64,000 bases of DNA from Myrica gale (GCA_963930655.1 OZ005612.1:5647001-5711000); one strand, 5' to 3'; numbered from the stretch's first letter, positions 21,425 through 33,661 are shown. Notes: generated from the letters alone by a model not told the origin. A program made the numbers and translations.

Positions 21425-24400
21425 TCAGTTTTGAAAAAAATTAAGGTTGACAAAGCCGAACCAGATTAGTCCAAAATGGGTCGGACCCAGTCAGTTTCAG
21501 TCAATTTGGGTCAACTCGGTCGGTTTCGGCCCAATTATGTACACCCCTAGAATGAGCAGGCAAATACTCAACCTTTTTAAAATATGTTCATACTAATAAA
21601 GCATCTCTAGACTCTTTTCTTTTTACAAAAGGTCGACTAATAGGGGCAGTTAATACTAGAGATATCGTCATCAACATCACTATGCACCCCATCCAACTCA
21701 AGTTTAATATCAATCACATTCACGTGAATCTCATTATCAGAGATACTTGTTGGAATCTCTTCCATCTAAACCCCATGAAAAATGAAAATCACAAATTACC
21801 AAACAATTAAAGAACATAAAATCAGCATAAAATAATCAAACAATCCAACAACATTAAATCAGCAAATCATCCAACAAACCTAACCCTATATTCATCAAAA
21901 TCTAACATCAAATCAGCCCTGACCTTTGAACTCCACAAAACCAACATAATCCTAACTTTCAATCTCTATCATAAACTAACAGTATCTTAGTAAAATGGAA
22001 ATACAAAATATTAACCTGATTTGACTCTTTAACAACAATACAAAAGTAACCTGAGGAAAATTTACAGCAACACTAAAATCTATTTACAACAATACAAGTT
22101 GTATAATTTAGTAATTTACAGCAGCAACAACTAAGTAAATGGCAATATGCTAATGTTCTTGCAAATCAGCAACTAAAAAATCAAACAACCTAAATTGGAA
22201 TCCTAGTTAATCTGTAAATATAAAATCTGGAAAAAAACTAGCAAATATAAAAGATTCAAAATAGGGATCAATTTTTTTTTATACCCATAATTTTAGAATG
22301 TTGTAATTTTATTTTAGATGAATGTTTATTTTATTTATTTTAAATTTTGGATGAATATTTATATAATATTTTATTTATTGCTAGTTTATGATGTATAACA
22401 AAATAATTTGTGCAAAATTTCGGTTTAGGCATTTTGGGCTTATTAGGGTCCAAAAACTAAGTAAAAAAAGCCCACATAATGAAGACCTGAATTTTCGATT
22501 TACAATTTCGAAAATTCTAATTCCGTTCCGGTTCCATTTTGATATTTATTGGAATAGAACCAGAACCCAATATTTGATTGCGGTGAATAGGTCATTTCAG
22601 TTCCATCTGTTTTGGTACCCACACTAAAATTTTCTCTCTTCGCATCAAATTATGAATTTTTACTCCAAACAAATATAAAAAAATAATTCAAATCATCTTT
22701 CTTCACTTTTTCGCTAACTCCAACGCTCCAAAATTTTATCAATCAAACACCACCTTAAAGGGGAGATGGGAGACGACGTTGTCTCACCCCACTACTTAAT
22801 ACAAAAAAAGTGAAATCCCAAGTGTACCCCTCGGTTTGATGCAGTTCAGCCCATTGAGTCTCCATAAATGTGGGCCAAACTGACCAGTCGGTTCTAGGAA
22901 AAATAGGGCCGATACCTGAATCGGGTTGGTCTAGAAGCGGTTGGGCCTAGTCAGTTTCGGCCGGTTTGGGTAAGCCCAATCGGTTTCGACCCACTTCTGT
23001 ACCGCCAATCCATATTTCTTGCTCAAATCATATAGTCTTTACCACAAGGGAAAAAAAAAGTCTCTGCTACAAAGTGGATATATGGATAATAATTTTTTTT
23101 TTTTCCTTTCAACTAGATAGATAATAACTTGCATGAATATAATAGACAATACATAGCTAATAAGAATGGAAGCCGCATTAGGCCCATAAATCGAAAAAGT
23201 GCGACGGAAACGTCAAAGGCTCAGCCCACCTCGAGGAGGTTGAGCCTTAAGTGAGTTTGGGTTGACGAAGGAACACCGAGTCCAAGCATTGCGGGTTTGA
23301 GAATAACTCATTGTTCAAGGAGTCGGTGTTTAGAGAATAACTATGTAAAAATAATGAATCCACCAGTGTGAGCTAAATATCCCAAAAACTCAGTACCCAG
23401 TTCACATTGTAGGCTGAAGCTGAAGATTGCTAAAGATAATTGGTTAGTCATATACTTACTTTACAAGTAGTAGGATTCGAGCCCATACTCGAGTAGAGGC
23501 CTGTCTTTGTGATCAGAGACGTTGTTCCCCCTTGGGGGCATGCACGTACGGTCTAAATCTTGGGGAAGAAGACTTCCAACTATTCAGCTAAAGTTTTCCT
23601 GCCAATGGGCCTCGAATTTAATTGACTCATTTTTTCTGATTATATTATCATCGTTATTTTTGTTGCTTAATTATGATCCTTGATATACAAGGGGGGCATG
23701 CATTGTATCCCTATTCCCTCGTATAGAATTTGTCAAAATTAAATCTCTATTTTTGGTCCAGTACTCTATGAAGGGCTACATCGATGTTTCATAAGTTTTT
23801 GGGACCGTGTTAAGATTGGATTACAAAAAACTAGTTCACGACAAGACTCCCAAGACCTTCAGCGCTTACACGTACGTCGTAATTTTGAAGAGCTGGCCGG
23901 CCTATTGATCTTAATTTCCTTGAAGCCATCAACCTTGAATAGTACAGCAGACTAATTTTGACTCCTTAAGTTAAAAGTAAAAAAAAAATCAAGATAAAAG
24001 GCCAACATATTATATGCTGCAATCATAGGAACGTTAACTAATGGCATGCGGAGATTAATGGATCAGTTCCTTTTAGAAATATCACTACCTAAAGTTCTCG
24101 CGTTGCAGATTACAAAGGATTTCAATTAGCTGATATGATTACTGGAGTGGAAACTCGTAATCTTGGAAGATTTATTGGGACTTGTACCTGTACACAAAGC
24201 CAGAATTTCAAAGTCCGACATTTTAGTCTATTATTAAACTGCATGTCTTTTCCACTTTGCCTGCTGTTTGCATTTGTTCAAAGAAGAATTCAGAACAAAT
24301 ATGATAGAATTCCACTTTAAAGCACCCTACGTTTCTTGGCGTTGAAACTCATGAAACATCGACAATATTCCTTTTAGTTTATAGTCCGACACGGCTTTCA

Positions 24401-24440
24401 AATTCAAACTCTTCTTCCCCACTCCTCCCACGTTTATGTA
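21425..24440. other. No gene recognised; two related hAT-like terminal remnants
   Basis: Two plus-strand blocks, 21440-21550 and 22840-23005, share ggtcggtttcggccc-type units. The first ends in gtacacccctag, which resembles the end of a non-autonomous hAT element. Neither has a partner end or duplication. The rest is AT-rich sequence without coding signal. Confidence 0.45.
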
Positions 24441-24443
24441 CAT

Positions 24444-24454
24444 ATATATTTATA
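24444..24454 (+). promoter_or_regulatory. TATA-like element of the IDA-like peptide gene
   Basis: tatatatttata lies about 75 bp upstream of the ATG at 24527, a plausible distance for a plant TATA box with a short leader. Placement is by sequence only. Confidence 0.4.
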
Positions 24455-24526
24455 ACGGTTCTCCCTTCTGATACAAGTTAAAATTAGGTGGTCTGTATGA
24501 TTTGGAGGAAGAAAGAGAAGTAACCC

Positions 24527-24784
24527 ATGTCGTGTCGATCGGAAAGATCGTTTATGATATTATTGAGGTTTGTAATTTTTGTGTTCTTTCTGCTTTTGGC
24601 GACGGCTTCGATGGGACAGTGCATCCGATCACCTATAAACTACGGAGACCTCAAAATCACGTTCGAAGGCCAGCTTCCCAGAGGGCCAGTGCCTCCTTCA
24701 GGACCCTCTCCATGCCACAACGATCTAAGCCCTTTGAACCACAGTGACTTGTCCTTTCCTGATGATTATATTATTTGCCCATAA
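24527..24784 (+). CDS. IDL: IDA-like (IDL) secreted signalling peptide precursor
   Basis: Intronless 85-residue precursor. Residues 1-30 form a signal peptide: a basic start with Arg residues, a FVIFVFFLLLA hydrophobic core and small residues before Gly30. A short variable region leads to LPRG and then PVPPSGPSPCHN near residues 52-66. This matches the layout of the EPIP motif of INFLORESCENCE DEFICIENT IN ABSCISSION and its relatives, where a Pro-rich dodecapeptide ends in His-Asn and is recognised at the cell surface by HAESA-type receptor kinases. The basic Lys-Arg pair usually found before His-Asn is replaced here by Pro-Cys. About 20 residues follow the motif. An alternative start at 24502 uses another frame without a signal peptide and was rejected. 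Receptor and process controlled cannot be read from sequence. Confidence 0.8.
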   Translation: MSCRSERSFMILLRFVIFVFFLLLATASMGQCIRSPINYGDLKITFEGQLPRGPVPPSGPSPCHNDLSPLNHSDLSFPDDYIICP

Positions 24785-25652
24785 CAACTTTGGGAAAAGT
24801 TCATACATATTTTTGTATATGTTTCTTCTTTTATTTGTTTTAGTTTCTTACCTTAAGAGAGAACCCTAATTTGGAGTTCTCTGATCTCCCTCATTAGTTC
24901 TAGCAGCTTGTAATGGTTAGTTGAATAGCATTATACTAGTTTCCTTGAACTCGATCAGTTGGAATCCATTATTGTTTATTAATAATAGCTAGGAAGATAG
25001 CAACAGGCAACTTTCACACACACACACACACATATATATGCCTTTGGTTTTCCGAATTGCATGCGGATTAGAAATTCTGCTTCTGGAGCCACGTGAAGTG
25101 CTCGATCTTTGGTTTATGGCTAGCTACATGATCGATCGAGACATTTTTGTCAATTAACGAGGAGTTTCCATGCATGCCTTCGATTCAGCAGTACACACAA
25201 AATCTTTTGTTTATTTTCCCGGCCATCTACTAGATAGAACGAATTCCTTTGTAAGTTGTGCAACTGCGCCAACAAAGTTCGTCATTCATTCTACCCAAAA
25301 AAGGGAGAAATTAAAGAGAAGTTTAGTTTGGTTTAGTTTTTGACCTTCTTTTGTCATTAATTTCTGATGCGTAGCATTTTCCTTGGTAGATACTAGAAAT
25401 TATTTTCAATGGGTTTGTTCCAAGACATGCTGACCTACACGTTTAAGCGCAATGTTGCTTTTGGGCCATCCCTTTTCCGCATTGTTTGGTGAGTGATATT
25501 TAAGAAACCTCTTACAAAACATAGGGTCGTGGCTAAACCTTCAAAGGTACATCACATCCAACTATTATCAATTTGATAAGGTAAAAAGGATCTAAACGTA
25601 ACGACAAATACCAAATACTCGAATTGGTCCCATAGTTCCACTATCAATTAAA
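24785..25652. other. 3' flank of the IDL gene; no gene recognised
   Basis: Downstream region with a (CA)n run at 25015-25032. No coding signal, RNA gene or transposon border was seen. Confidence 0.5.
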
Positions 25653-25661
25653 TTAAATTAA

Positions 25662-25968
25662 GGGAAAACATCACTTTTAGTTACTAAACTTACATCAAAA
25701 TATCAAAAAAAAATCTAAACTATCAAAATCGTTATATTTAGTTCCAAAATTATCAAAATTCATTAATATCACCCTATCATAAAATTTGACGGTTAAAATA
25801 TACAGAAAATATGCTATGTGACACAATATTAACAGTTGGATCCTGTAATAAGGTAGACGTCGATAAATTTTGATAGTTTTAAGATTAAAGGTGAGAATTT
25901 TGATAATTTAGACCTAATTTTTTAAAAAAATATTTTGATATAAGTGTAGGAATTAAAATAAAATTTCC
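25662..25968 (+). mobile_element. MULE-type MITE with 9-bp target duplication
   Basis: A 307-bp AT-rich segment starts GGGAAAACATCACTTTTAG and ends as the inverse of GGAAATTTTATTTTAATTCC. Both ends share acttacatcaaaatat/acttatatcaaaatat about 27 bp in. It is flanked by the perfect 9-bp duplication TTAAATTAA at 25653-25661 and 25969-25977, the size made by Mutator-type transposases. It encodes no protein. Confidence 0.75.
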
Positions 25969-25977
25969 TTAAATTAA

Positions 25978-27735
25978 GGACCCGTTCCTCTTTTGGTGAT
26001 ATAAAGGTTTTAAGTTCCATTGTGAACAGCCCAAACAATCAACTTTAGCCCATTCTACTAATGGAGGCGTAAAATGTTCCTTGCCCTGGCGAGTACAAAC
26101 TCAACCCGAAGCCGAAGAGCTATTACTGCCTACCTGACCTTAACATGCCCGTGATCACCGAAAAAGTCCCAACAAATAAATGCTTTCAGTATAGACCTCA
26201 AACGATGCTTTTGGTCGGGTGTGGGTCAGGTGGGGGAAAGAAACACATGTAGAGTGGCCGCCCGTAAGAATCTTTGGAAGTTCTGTAACCTTCTTGTTCT
26301 TGGCCTAAGCAAATATTTTATGTCCATGGCTCCAAATGTTGCAGGTGCGTTATAATTGCAGCAAATTGTACAGACGAGATTCTTTTTTTTTTTTAATTAC
26401 AGACGAGATTCTTAAATCACCAAAAAAACTGACACCAATAAACGAATGTCCTAGCTCCTTTATCACAAGTCATGCCATATGCGGCACATGTCGATTTTCT
26501 ACGCCTGGCCTGTCATCACCCGTGACTGATGCCATTTTGCTCCCTATTTTCCTCCGTTCGGTTTGACAGAGCCTCAAGAGTTGATATATATATATATATA
26601 TATATATATACGTATCTCTATCAAAAGGACACTACTTGGAGCACTGAGACTCTGAAACTTTTTGTCCCACTGGGAGAAACAATGAACGGACGTTGTATAT
26701 GCGCGTTCCGTATGAACTTAATTAGAAGCTAGAATCGACGGGTGAGAGAGAAAGAAAAGTAGGAGGTGGGGGTTTTAATTGTCTTCAACCCTACGTTGAT
26801 GGTCACTGTGGGCTACCATTCATCAGTGTGATCCCTTTCCTGGTAGATGGGGAGATTGATTAGGTTGAAGCCTAAGCAGTCCTCTGATTTCTTTTGTTCT
26901 GTTCACGGAATTTCTATGACCAGTAATATTATAGTAATTAGCAATTAAAATTGTGTCTACGCTAAGATCTGAATCTTTGCTAAATATATATATATATAAA
27001 AGAAGGTATCAGTCGTAGTAGTACTGATTGTCCTTTTGATGAGAAAACGCAGATAAAGAAAAGGAAAAAATAAATATAAAGGAAAAAATTATAATACGTC
27101 TAAAAATAATATATATATATATATATATATAAAGAAGATATCAGTCGTAGTAGTACTGATTGTCCTTTTAGAAAATATATTTTTTTTAAAATTTATTCTT
27201 TTAGAGGATCATGAGAAAGTAAAAAAAATACATTTAGTAAGAAATTTTTTGTGAAAAGAGTTCCTATGAATTTTTGTAAGAGTTGGTTTGATTTTCGTGT
27301 AGTACTATTTCATAGAAATTGATACCAATGATTAAATAAAAAAATTAAAAATATTTTTAGTACGAAAATCATGTTTAAATGAAAAAAAAACTGTTTTGGC
27401 ATGAAAAAAAAACACAAAAACAACATTTTAAAACTGTAAACCAAATGTAGCCGGATGTCAAGCGCAACCGCTAGTTTTGCTGTATTTCTTTGACTGAAAT
27501 ATCTTACCTAACAATTCCAACCTACAGGTAAAGTGATCAGTAGCAGGAAAATTTAGAATTATTGGCCTTCCTTTTTCATCTCTAGGCAGGAAAAGAAATT
27601 TTATTAATATAGAGAGAAAATATAGGGCGGTGGGAACTAGAATACATACAACGAAACTAAAAGGTTAAAGCTCAATACAAACGAGGAAAACAATAACCAA
27701 GCAAAGGTTTCTAATCCAGGAAACGGCTCACAGGT
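25978..27735. other. No gene recognised; microsatellites and a paired short repeat
   Basis: Contains a (TA)n tract near 26583-26612 and others near 26985 and 27110. A ~40-bp block with tcagtcgtagtagtactgat occurs at about 27008 and again at about 27143, each time next to a (TA)n tract. No coding region was found. Confidence 0.5.
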
Positions 27736-28149
27736 CTAAAACACAACACCTGCAGGAAGCAGATAGAAAAAGTGGGGTTGGAATGTTGAATACTTGCTGG
27801 GGATACTCCAAACGATGTCGGTGTCCCAAAATACCCGATCCCCTGCAATAGAAATCGGGCCAGAGGCTGTAGAAATCGAGTGAAATGACGTATCTTCTAG
27901 CTCTGTAAGGTGCGGTACTGTCTGTGCAGCTTGCACGCCTAAGAAGGCATGTGAGCGATCAGTTGGTTGACAAAACGAGGGCCGTGCGGTAGGACTTAGG
28001 AGAGCATCGAGCAACCACGACTCAGGTCGCTGGCCAATGGCCATGATCTGCAGGCCCAAGAAACGCGGACAAAATGGATAAAAAAAGAGAAGGAAGAAAG
28101 GGAGGAGAAGACAGTAGAAAGAGGGGCGAGAAGAGGAGCGGCTCTTCAA
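27736..28149 (-). CDS. Unrecognised 137-residue open frame
   Basis: An uninterrupted minus-strand frame with a hydrophobic N-terminus (LLLPFFLLFFYPFCPRFLG) and no domain I recognise. The DNA here is more GC-balanced than its surroundings, which is the only positive sign. It might be an exon of a decayed gene or the 3' end of an old retroelement. Confidence 0.15.
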   Translation of the reverse strand: MKSRSSSRPSFYCLLLPFFLLFFYPFCPRFLGLQIMAIGQRPESWLLDALLSPTARPSFCQPTDRSHAFLGVQAAQTVPHLTELEDTSFHSISTASGPISIAGDRVFWDTDIVWSIPSKYSTFQPHFFYLLPAGVVF

Positions 28150-28625
28150 AGCAATTATTGGTATGATGACTAAGGGTTGACAACCACAGCAAAAAAAAAA
28201 AAACCCTCCATCCGGAAGTGCGGTATCTCGATCTCTGATGAAGTTTTTGCGAACAGAGAATTGAGTTTATTTCCTGTTTTTTCCCTGTAGATATTTCCTT
28301 CACTTAGCATTGATATTTCCGTGTAGCCACTAAATGCATGTTTAAGGATAAATGTCTAATATTTTTTTTCCGGATGTTTAGGCACGGCCGGTGTGCTACT
28401 AAATTAAAAGGCCAGGTGCAGCATGGGAAGTTTGGCTTAGCAATGGAAATTAAGAATAAGTGTTATCAAACGTAGGATGAACTTTTTATTTTTGAACTAA
28501 AGCTAATATGGTTATAATAGGCTACGTTGGGTTAGCTCAACCTACTTGAGAATCCCAAGTGTGACTATTTGTTCTTAAAAAGCGCTACAACTAGTATGGT
28601 CCTTTTTTTTTTGGCAAAATAAATA

Positions 28626-29140
28626 GGTAAAATTGTACTAGCGGCCTATGAGGTATTCGAAAATTATAATTGGGTCCATGAGGTAACAAATTAGCCATTT
28701 AGCTCCATGAAGTAATGATTTCGGGAAAAAGAGGCACTTTCGTCTATTGTTAACGGTAAATGCTGACATATGAGGATTCTATTGAGTTTGAGATTTTGGG
28801 GAGAGAATGTGTGAGGTGGTTTCACGGGGATGGGTATGGAAAAAATTAGGTATTTTTTTGTAAGCTTAACTGATGTGACATCGAAGTGGTGGAAGTGGCT
28901 GATTGGGTTGGTACTGACGTGACATTTGTGGGCTAACGCATTTAGGTTGGGCATGTGGCACAATTTGATTGGATTGATATGACATTAATTTGACATATCA
29001 TTATTTACAGTTAACAAAGGAAGACGTAAGGGCCTATTTTCCCAAAATCATTACCTTAGGGGGCTAAATGACTAATTTGTTATCTCAAGGAGCTAATTAC
29101 AACTTTCGAATAGTTTAGGGGCCGTAGGTGCAATTTTGCC
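28626..29140 (+). mobile_element. MULE-type MITE with ~150-bp TIRs and 9-bp target duplication
   Basis: The left 150 bp (from ggtaaaattgtactagcggc) pair in reverse complement with the right 150 bp (ending gccgtaggtgcaattttgcc). Shared inner blocks include gaggtaacaaattagccatt, aatgatttcgggaaaa and the tgttaac region. The element is 515 bp, non-coding, and flanked by the perfect 9-bp duplication AAATAAATA at 28617-28625 and 29141-29149. These are the marks of a non-autonomous Mutator-like element. Confidence 0.9.
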
Positions 29141-29199
29141 AAATAAATACATATTGATATCAAATACAAAGTACAAACGGAGGGGAAGGGAGTCCCTCA

Positions 29200-30000
29200 A
29201 TGTTTTATGTGCATTATGTTATGATAAAATTGTGAAAGATTAATGCATGAAATGTGTAAAATATGGACAAATTTTTATGTTCAATGTTATTACTTGATGT
29301 ATTTGTTGTTTAAATCAAAGCATTTTGATGTTTACTGGTATCACTTTATGTGAATAGTCTAGAAAGATGCATAGTTCGATTGATGTTTATATCATGAAAA
29401 ATACTATGTTCTCAAACCTTGAGCTCCAGAGTTTACAGATATACAACATTGATACTAATTGCAACCACAAAGAGTGTACCCATCTTGGAAACAAGATGGT
29501 TTGATCTATAGGTTCTTTCTGAGTACACACTTAAACAAGTGTCAAACCTTAGTAAGGGAGAGTTATACTGAGAGCATAAGCTTAGTTTAGTTGGCCTCTA
29601 GCTAAGTATCAAAGAGTCTTCAGATTATGCGACCTTGTCATGGGGATCAACGTGACTAGAGTTGTTGTCAAAGTGATTTTCTTATATTATTATGTTATGT
29701 AGTTAAAACTATTTTAAAGTTAATTAAAGATGTTTTAATACTCGGTCTCTTACTGTTACTGCTCATGAGATTCATATATACTACCATAATGATTTTGCTT
29801 ACTTAGTTATTCAACTCACTCGTTATTTAATTTTATATTTTTTAGATGATGTTCAGGAACGTGTTGAGAGTCAGGACTAGATAGCATATGAGTGTGTAAC
29901 AGAGAGATTATTAGAATAAATGCTTAACTATAGGTGTTAGGCTCTTTTATTTTAGGTTATGGTCTAGAAATAATATTCATATTTGACATTTTCTATTTCA
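29200..30000 (+). mobile_element. Diverged LTR-like fragment related to 8230-8750
   Basis: Blocks such as gcatgaaatgtgtaaa, gtttaaatcaaag, gatactaattgcaac, gagtacacact and cagattatgcgacc parallel the central part of the LTR at 7704-9022 in order. Identity is low and borders are not visible, so this is an old, partial copy of the same repeat family. It starts just beyond the MITE. Confidence 0.5.
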
Positions 30001-31485
30001 AGGATTTTTGAAGAATTTTTTTTGAAGAGATATATTTGGTGTATTTTATTAGAAATTATTCCGTTATTTTTTAAATATATTTTAAAATACAAAAATTACA
30101 ATTTCACCCCTTAAAAATCCCAACCATAAAAATCCCAAACTTTAAAAAATCCCAGCACCTCCCATAAAACAGAAATTTTTTCATGAAAATTACAATTTCA
30201 CCCCTAACAAATATTTTTCACCAAATAATATAATAAAAAAAATTATCTTTCTTTTTAAATTTAAAACTAAAAGATTGTGTCTAGGGGATCTCCAAGCCAA
30301 CCATTCTAAATCACAACCATATAACAATAAAAATCATTTACATTTTTTAAATTTTTTTAAAGGTAAAAATTATACAATTAGACACAAAATTCTCACAAAT
30401 AATATGATAAAATGAAAGACTATTTAATGACATTATCTTATCTTTATCTCTTCAACCTCTCATTATTTACTATAGTTTCTTTCATCCTTAAAATTACTAT
30501 TAAATCATTTCAACGAAAAATGTTTTATTCAAAATTATCATTCCAATAGAAAAAATATTGAGTGTGTAATTCAAAAGAAAATAATATTATACAACTATTA
30601 TATGATTTATGATTTTTCATCATTAGAGACAATTTCTAGGTCAATAAATATTCAATTTTTTAATTTTAATTTTATCTTAATACAGACAGACAGACAGAAA
30701 TTAAGGGGCACACGCTAGCTAGTAATTGGGTGCTCGTGGGTCGTCTGTGTCCTTGTGAAACACGTAATATAAACCGCCAAATAAATTTGTGTGGCGGGGG
30801 ACCATCTTTACATATATAGTACTTTCTGACGAAACCCTTGCATGCCTTCAGAACTCGGAAGGAATTCTACAAGAAAATTAATTTTTGTCAGGCCAATCAG
30901 TGACCGATCGATAAGCCATATTCTGCGCCAAAAAAAATCATCATAAATTTCTATTTTTATTCTTTACAATCTCACCAACCCAGCGACCACTTTAATGGAT
31001 GAAAATCAAGGAGATTGGTAGGCATCATGGGTAGCGGAACAAATGTAGCACTTCCCAAGGAAGATCTAGTCCCTTCACAACTTTGTGGGAAGTTAATTTC
31101 TTTCTGGTCCCTGATCTCCACAAATTTAAGAATCTCCATCCTGAACTTGCTAGATTGTTGCAATATGAACCTTCCAGTAGTCTCTGTCACTACAAGTAGG
31201 TGTAAATGAACATGAGACCTCACGTGTCTTCCAACAAAACACACATGACCCTCATCGCATGTGTTTACCAACAAGCCAAATTGCTACTTCCCAGTACCCA
31301 GAGTGCACCACGAAGTCCTGCAGATGAACACGCCCACTTTGGTTATAGGCAGGAACAGAAAAATTTGGTTGGTAGGAAACATGTGATGCTCTTGTGCATA
31401 TGTTTCGGTACTGGTGAGTGGAGCATGAGATGACGTACGTCTTGCATATTATACTCATGATATAATTTCCTACTTATAATTAATG
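30001..31485. other. No gene recognised
   Basis: AT-rich sequence with a short (cagacaga) run near 30685. Open frames around 30972-31433 on both strands overlap each other and have no recognisable product. Confidence 0.5.
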
Positions 31486-31514
31486 GATGCATGCATGCAT
31501 GCATGCATGCATGC
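31486..31514. repeat. (ATGC)n microsatellite
   Basis: Seven uninterrupted atgc units. The unit is self-complementary, so the tract can form a hairpin. Confidence 0.95.
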
Positions 31515-31815
31515 TTTACAATATTTAATTGATTTCCATTTATCTGCAAATGTAGAACTTATACCATTACTAGTCTAATTAACACAGATGATCAAGAGCC
31601 AAGTACTAAAACTAACCAAAGTGGAGACGTAAAACGTATTCCTGCCAAACATATACAAATTATCTAAAATATATTTCGAATATTAGTAAAAAAAATTATT
31701 CACCTTGATCACTCAAGCTGTAGCATGTAGAAGACGATCATGCAAGTCTGACGAAGATTGGAGCCGCTCGTTCTCAAGGGTAGGTCCGTGCATGGCAAGC
31801 ATGATCACCTGCATG

Positions 31816-33653
31816 CAGTGGCGGATCCAGGACAAAATTTGAGGAGGGGCGAACTTTTAAGACAAAAGTGTTGTGGGCGGTAATGAGCATATAAATGTTC
31901 TTCAGTTATAGGCATATAAATGTTCTTCAGTCTGATAGCCAATGTTTTTTGTACCTTGTAACTGAGCAAGTGGAATAGGAATGAATTTTCTGCTCTATGT
32001 CAATATGTGATGTACTCAGATGAAGAAATTCTCTCTCCTGGACAAAAAAAAGATGAGGAAATTGTCTTGGTGACACTTTAAATGGTCACAAAATATCTGT
32101 CATTTTTCAATAACCTGCTACCGTTAAGAACTTAACCATTTGGACCTTTTTCGTCTCGTCCGTGCATGTAATTAACAGGTTTAGACCTAAGATCTTTCCG
32201 TCTTCCTCTCTTTCTCTCTGTATTTTCCCATTACTTCTCTCAATCCGCCTAGCTACCAAGCTATCTACTTTATTCACCTGAGAAAATGGTAGTGTGACAT
32301 AGATAAAATGACCATACTAGCACTCTCATTTTTCTTTAGTACATTTTTGGCCTGTACTTGCCTCTACCTTGTCATATATTCCATAGAAAAGTTGGCATAT
32401 ATTATCCGTGAGGGTCCAGAACCACTTGAAGTGCTGTGGGCGGTAATGGGCACTGCCAGCTTGGTACTTTCTGCCCTTTGCTTCTATTTTTCTTCATGTT
32501 TTCTGATAATAAACCGAAAGGTGAAGATTTTACCAGCACCAACTGTTGTTCATGGAGAGCATCCAGCTGCCATTGTCGAGCTCCAACATCCATGATCTGC
32601 ATCATGTTTCGCCAAAAGAATTAAACTGGGTTTTGTTGAATGAATTTGGCAGTTGGCAAGACCTCTTTAAAAGTATTGATCCCTATTTGTCGAGGGTTAT
32701 CCTTAACATCAGGTGCGATTGTTGTTTCGGAACATCCAATGATGTGTCCACCCACGTGTGCCAGGTAAATTCTTAAAGAGCCTGGCCAGTGATACGTGTA
32801 GTAAGACACTAAAAGCACTTCCTCTGTTTCTGAAGCCAAAAGAGCGAAAAATAAAGTAGCTTTTACTACTACACAGGGGCCCACATATTTTCCATAAGTT
32901 TAACCTGACCGCGGCAAGCGGTTTCACGTGGGACCACGTATCTGAGGTCCGACATCAGAAATGTTATGCTGAAAGGTCTAACATCAGACACAAAATTCGA
33001 ATGCTAAAGCAGTCTACAGTAACCTATGCCCCTAAAACTAAACACAGAAAACTGTTGTAAAAATCAATATCCAAAGGACTCCAAAATTCTTGAATGCTAA
33101 GAATTTTTTTAAAACGAATGAGCTAGCCTGGTCTCGATTATTATTATTTATCTGGTTTTTACTGCTCTTTTCTTAAAAACAGAGCTCTCTGGAGATTTCT
33201 CCTCGCCGCTTGCCTTTTGGTAGTGCTTTTTTATTTTTTCAAGTGACGTCTCTCGCCGCCGTCTTCCGTATCTCTCCCCGCCGGCTCTTAGCCACCCTAC
33301 CCTTCTGTCCACCTCTCTTTCTCTGTATCTTGGTTTATCCCCTTCTTCTTTTTTATCGTATCTCTTGTTTTCCTTGTGGGTTTTTTCTGTATTGTGCTAT
33401 CATGAATACGACTGGTTCTTCGGTGGATTCGGTTACTGAAGGTTTCTCCTTGCTGAATCCGAACTCCACCCATCCGCCGGGTTTTCATGCAGTAGAGGAC
33501 CTCGCCCCCACTGGCCCAATGGGCAGACCTGAGCGACTGGGTCAGTGGGGGCAGACTTTCATCTTAAAATCACAAAATAAAATAAAATTTAATAGTGTTT
33601 TGGAGCCAGTGGGGGCGGTCGCCCCCACCCGCACCCCCCTGGCTCCGCCTCTG
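31816..33653 (+). mobile_element. hAT element with 8-bp target duplication, no transposase seen
   Basis: The element starts CAGTGGCGGATCCAG and ends CTGGCTCCGCCTCTG, a 15-bp inverted repeat with two mismatches of the widespread plant CAGTGGCGGAGCCAG type. The perfect 8-bp duplication CCTGCATG flanks it at 31808-31815 and 33654-33661. It is 1838 bp long. No BED finger or hAT dimerisation region is visible, so it is non-autonomous. The interior carries a short membrane-protein-like frame (32308-32595) and a C/T-rich leader-like region (33180-33400), neither of which belongs to a known hAT gene. Confidence 0.9.
32308..32595 (+). CDS. Hypothetical two-helix membrane protein inside the hAT element
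   Basis: 95 residues with two hydrophobic stretches, about residues 3-25 (ALSFFFSTFLACTCLYLVIY) and 43-68 (LWAVMGTASLVLSALCFYF). The rest is mostly polar, ending in a His/Pro-rich tail. I do not recognise the family. It may be a fragment of a captured host gene or chance. The string gtgggcggtaatg occurs both here (about 32436) and near the element's left end (about 31875), hinting at internal rearrangement. Confidence 0.3.
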   Translation: MTILALSFFFSTFLACTCLYLVIYSIEKLAYIIREGPEPLEVLWAVMGTASLVLSALCFYFSSCFLIINRKVKILPAPTVVHGEHPAAIVELQHP

Positions 33654-33661
33654 CCTGCATG

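Noticed and set aside
23440-23500. tRNA-like ggattcgagccc string
   Set aside because: It resembles a T-arm, but no acceptor stem, anticodon arm or D-arm can be formed around it.
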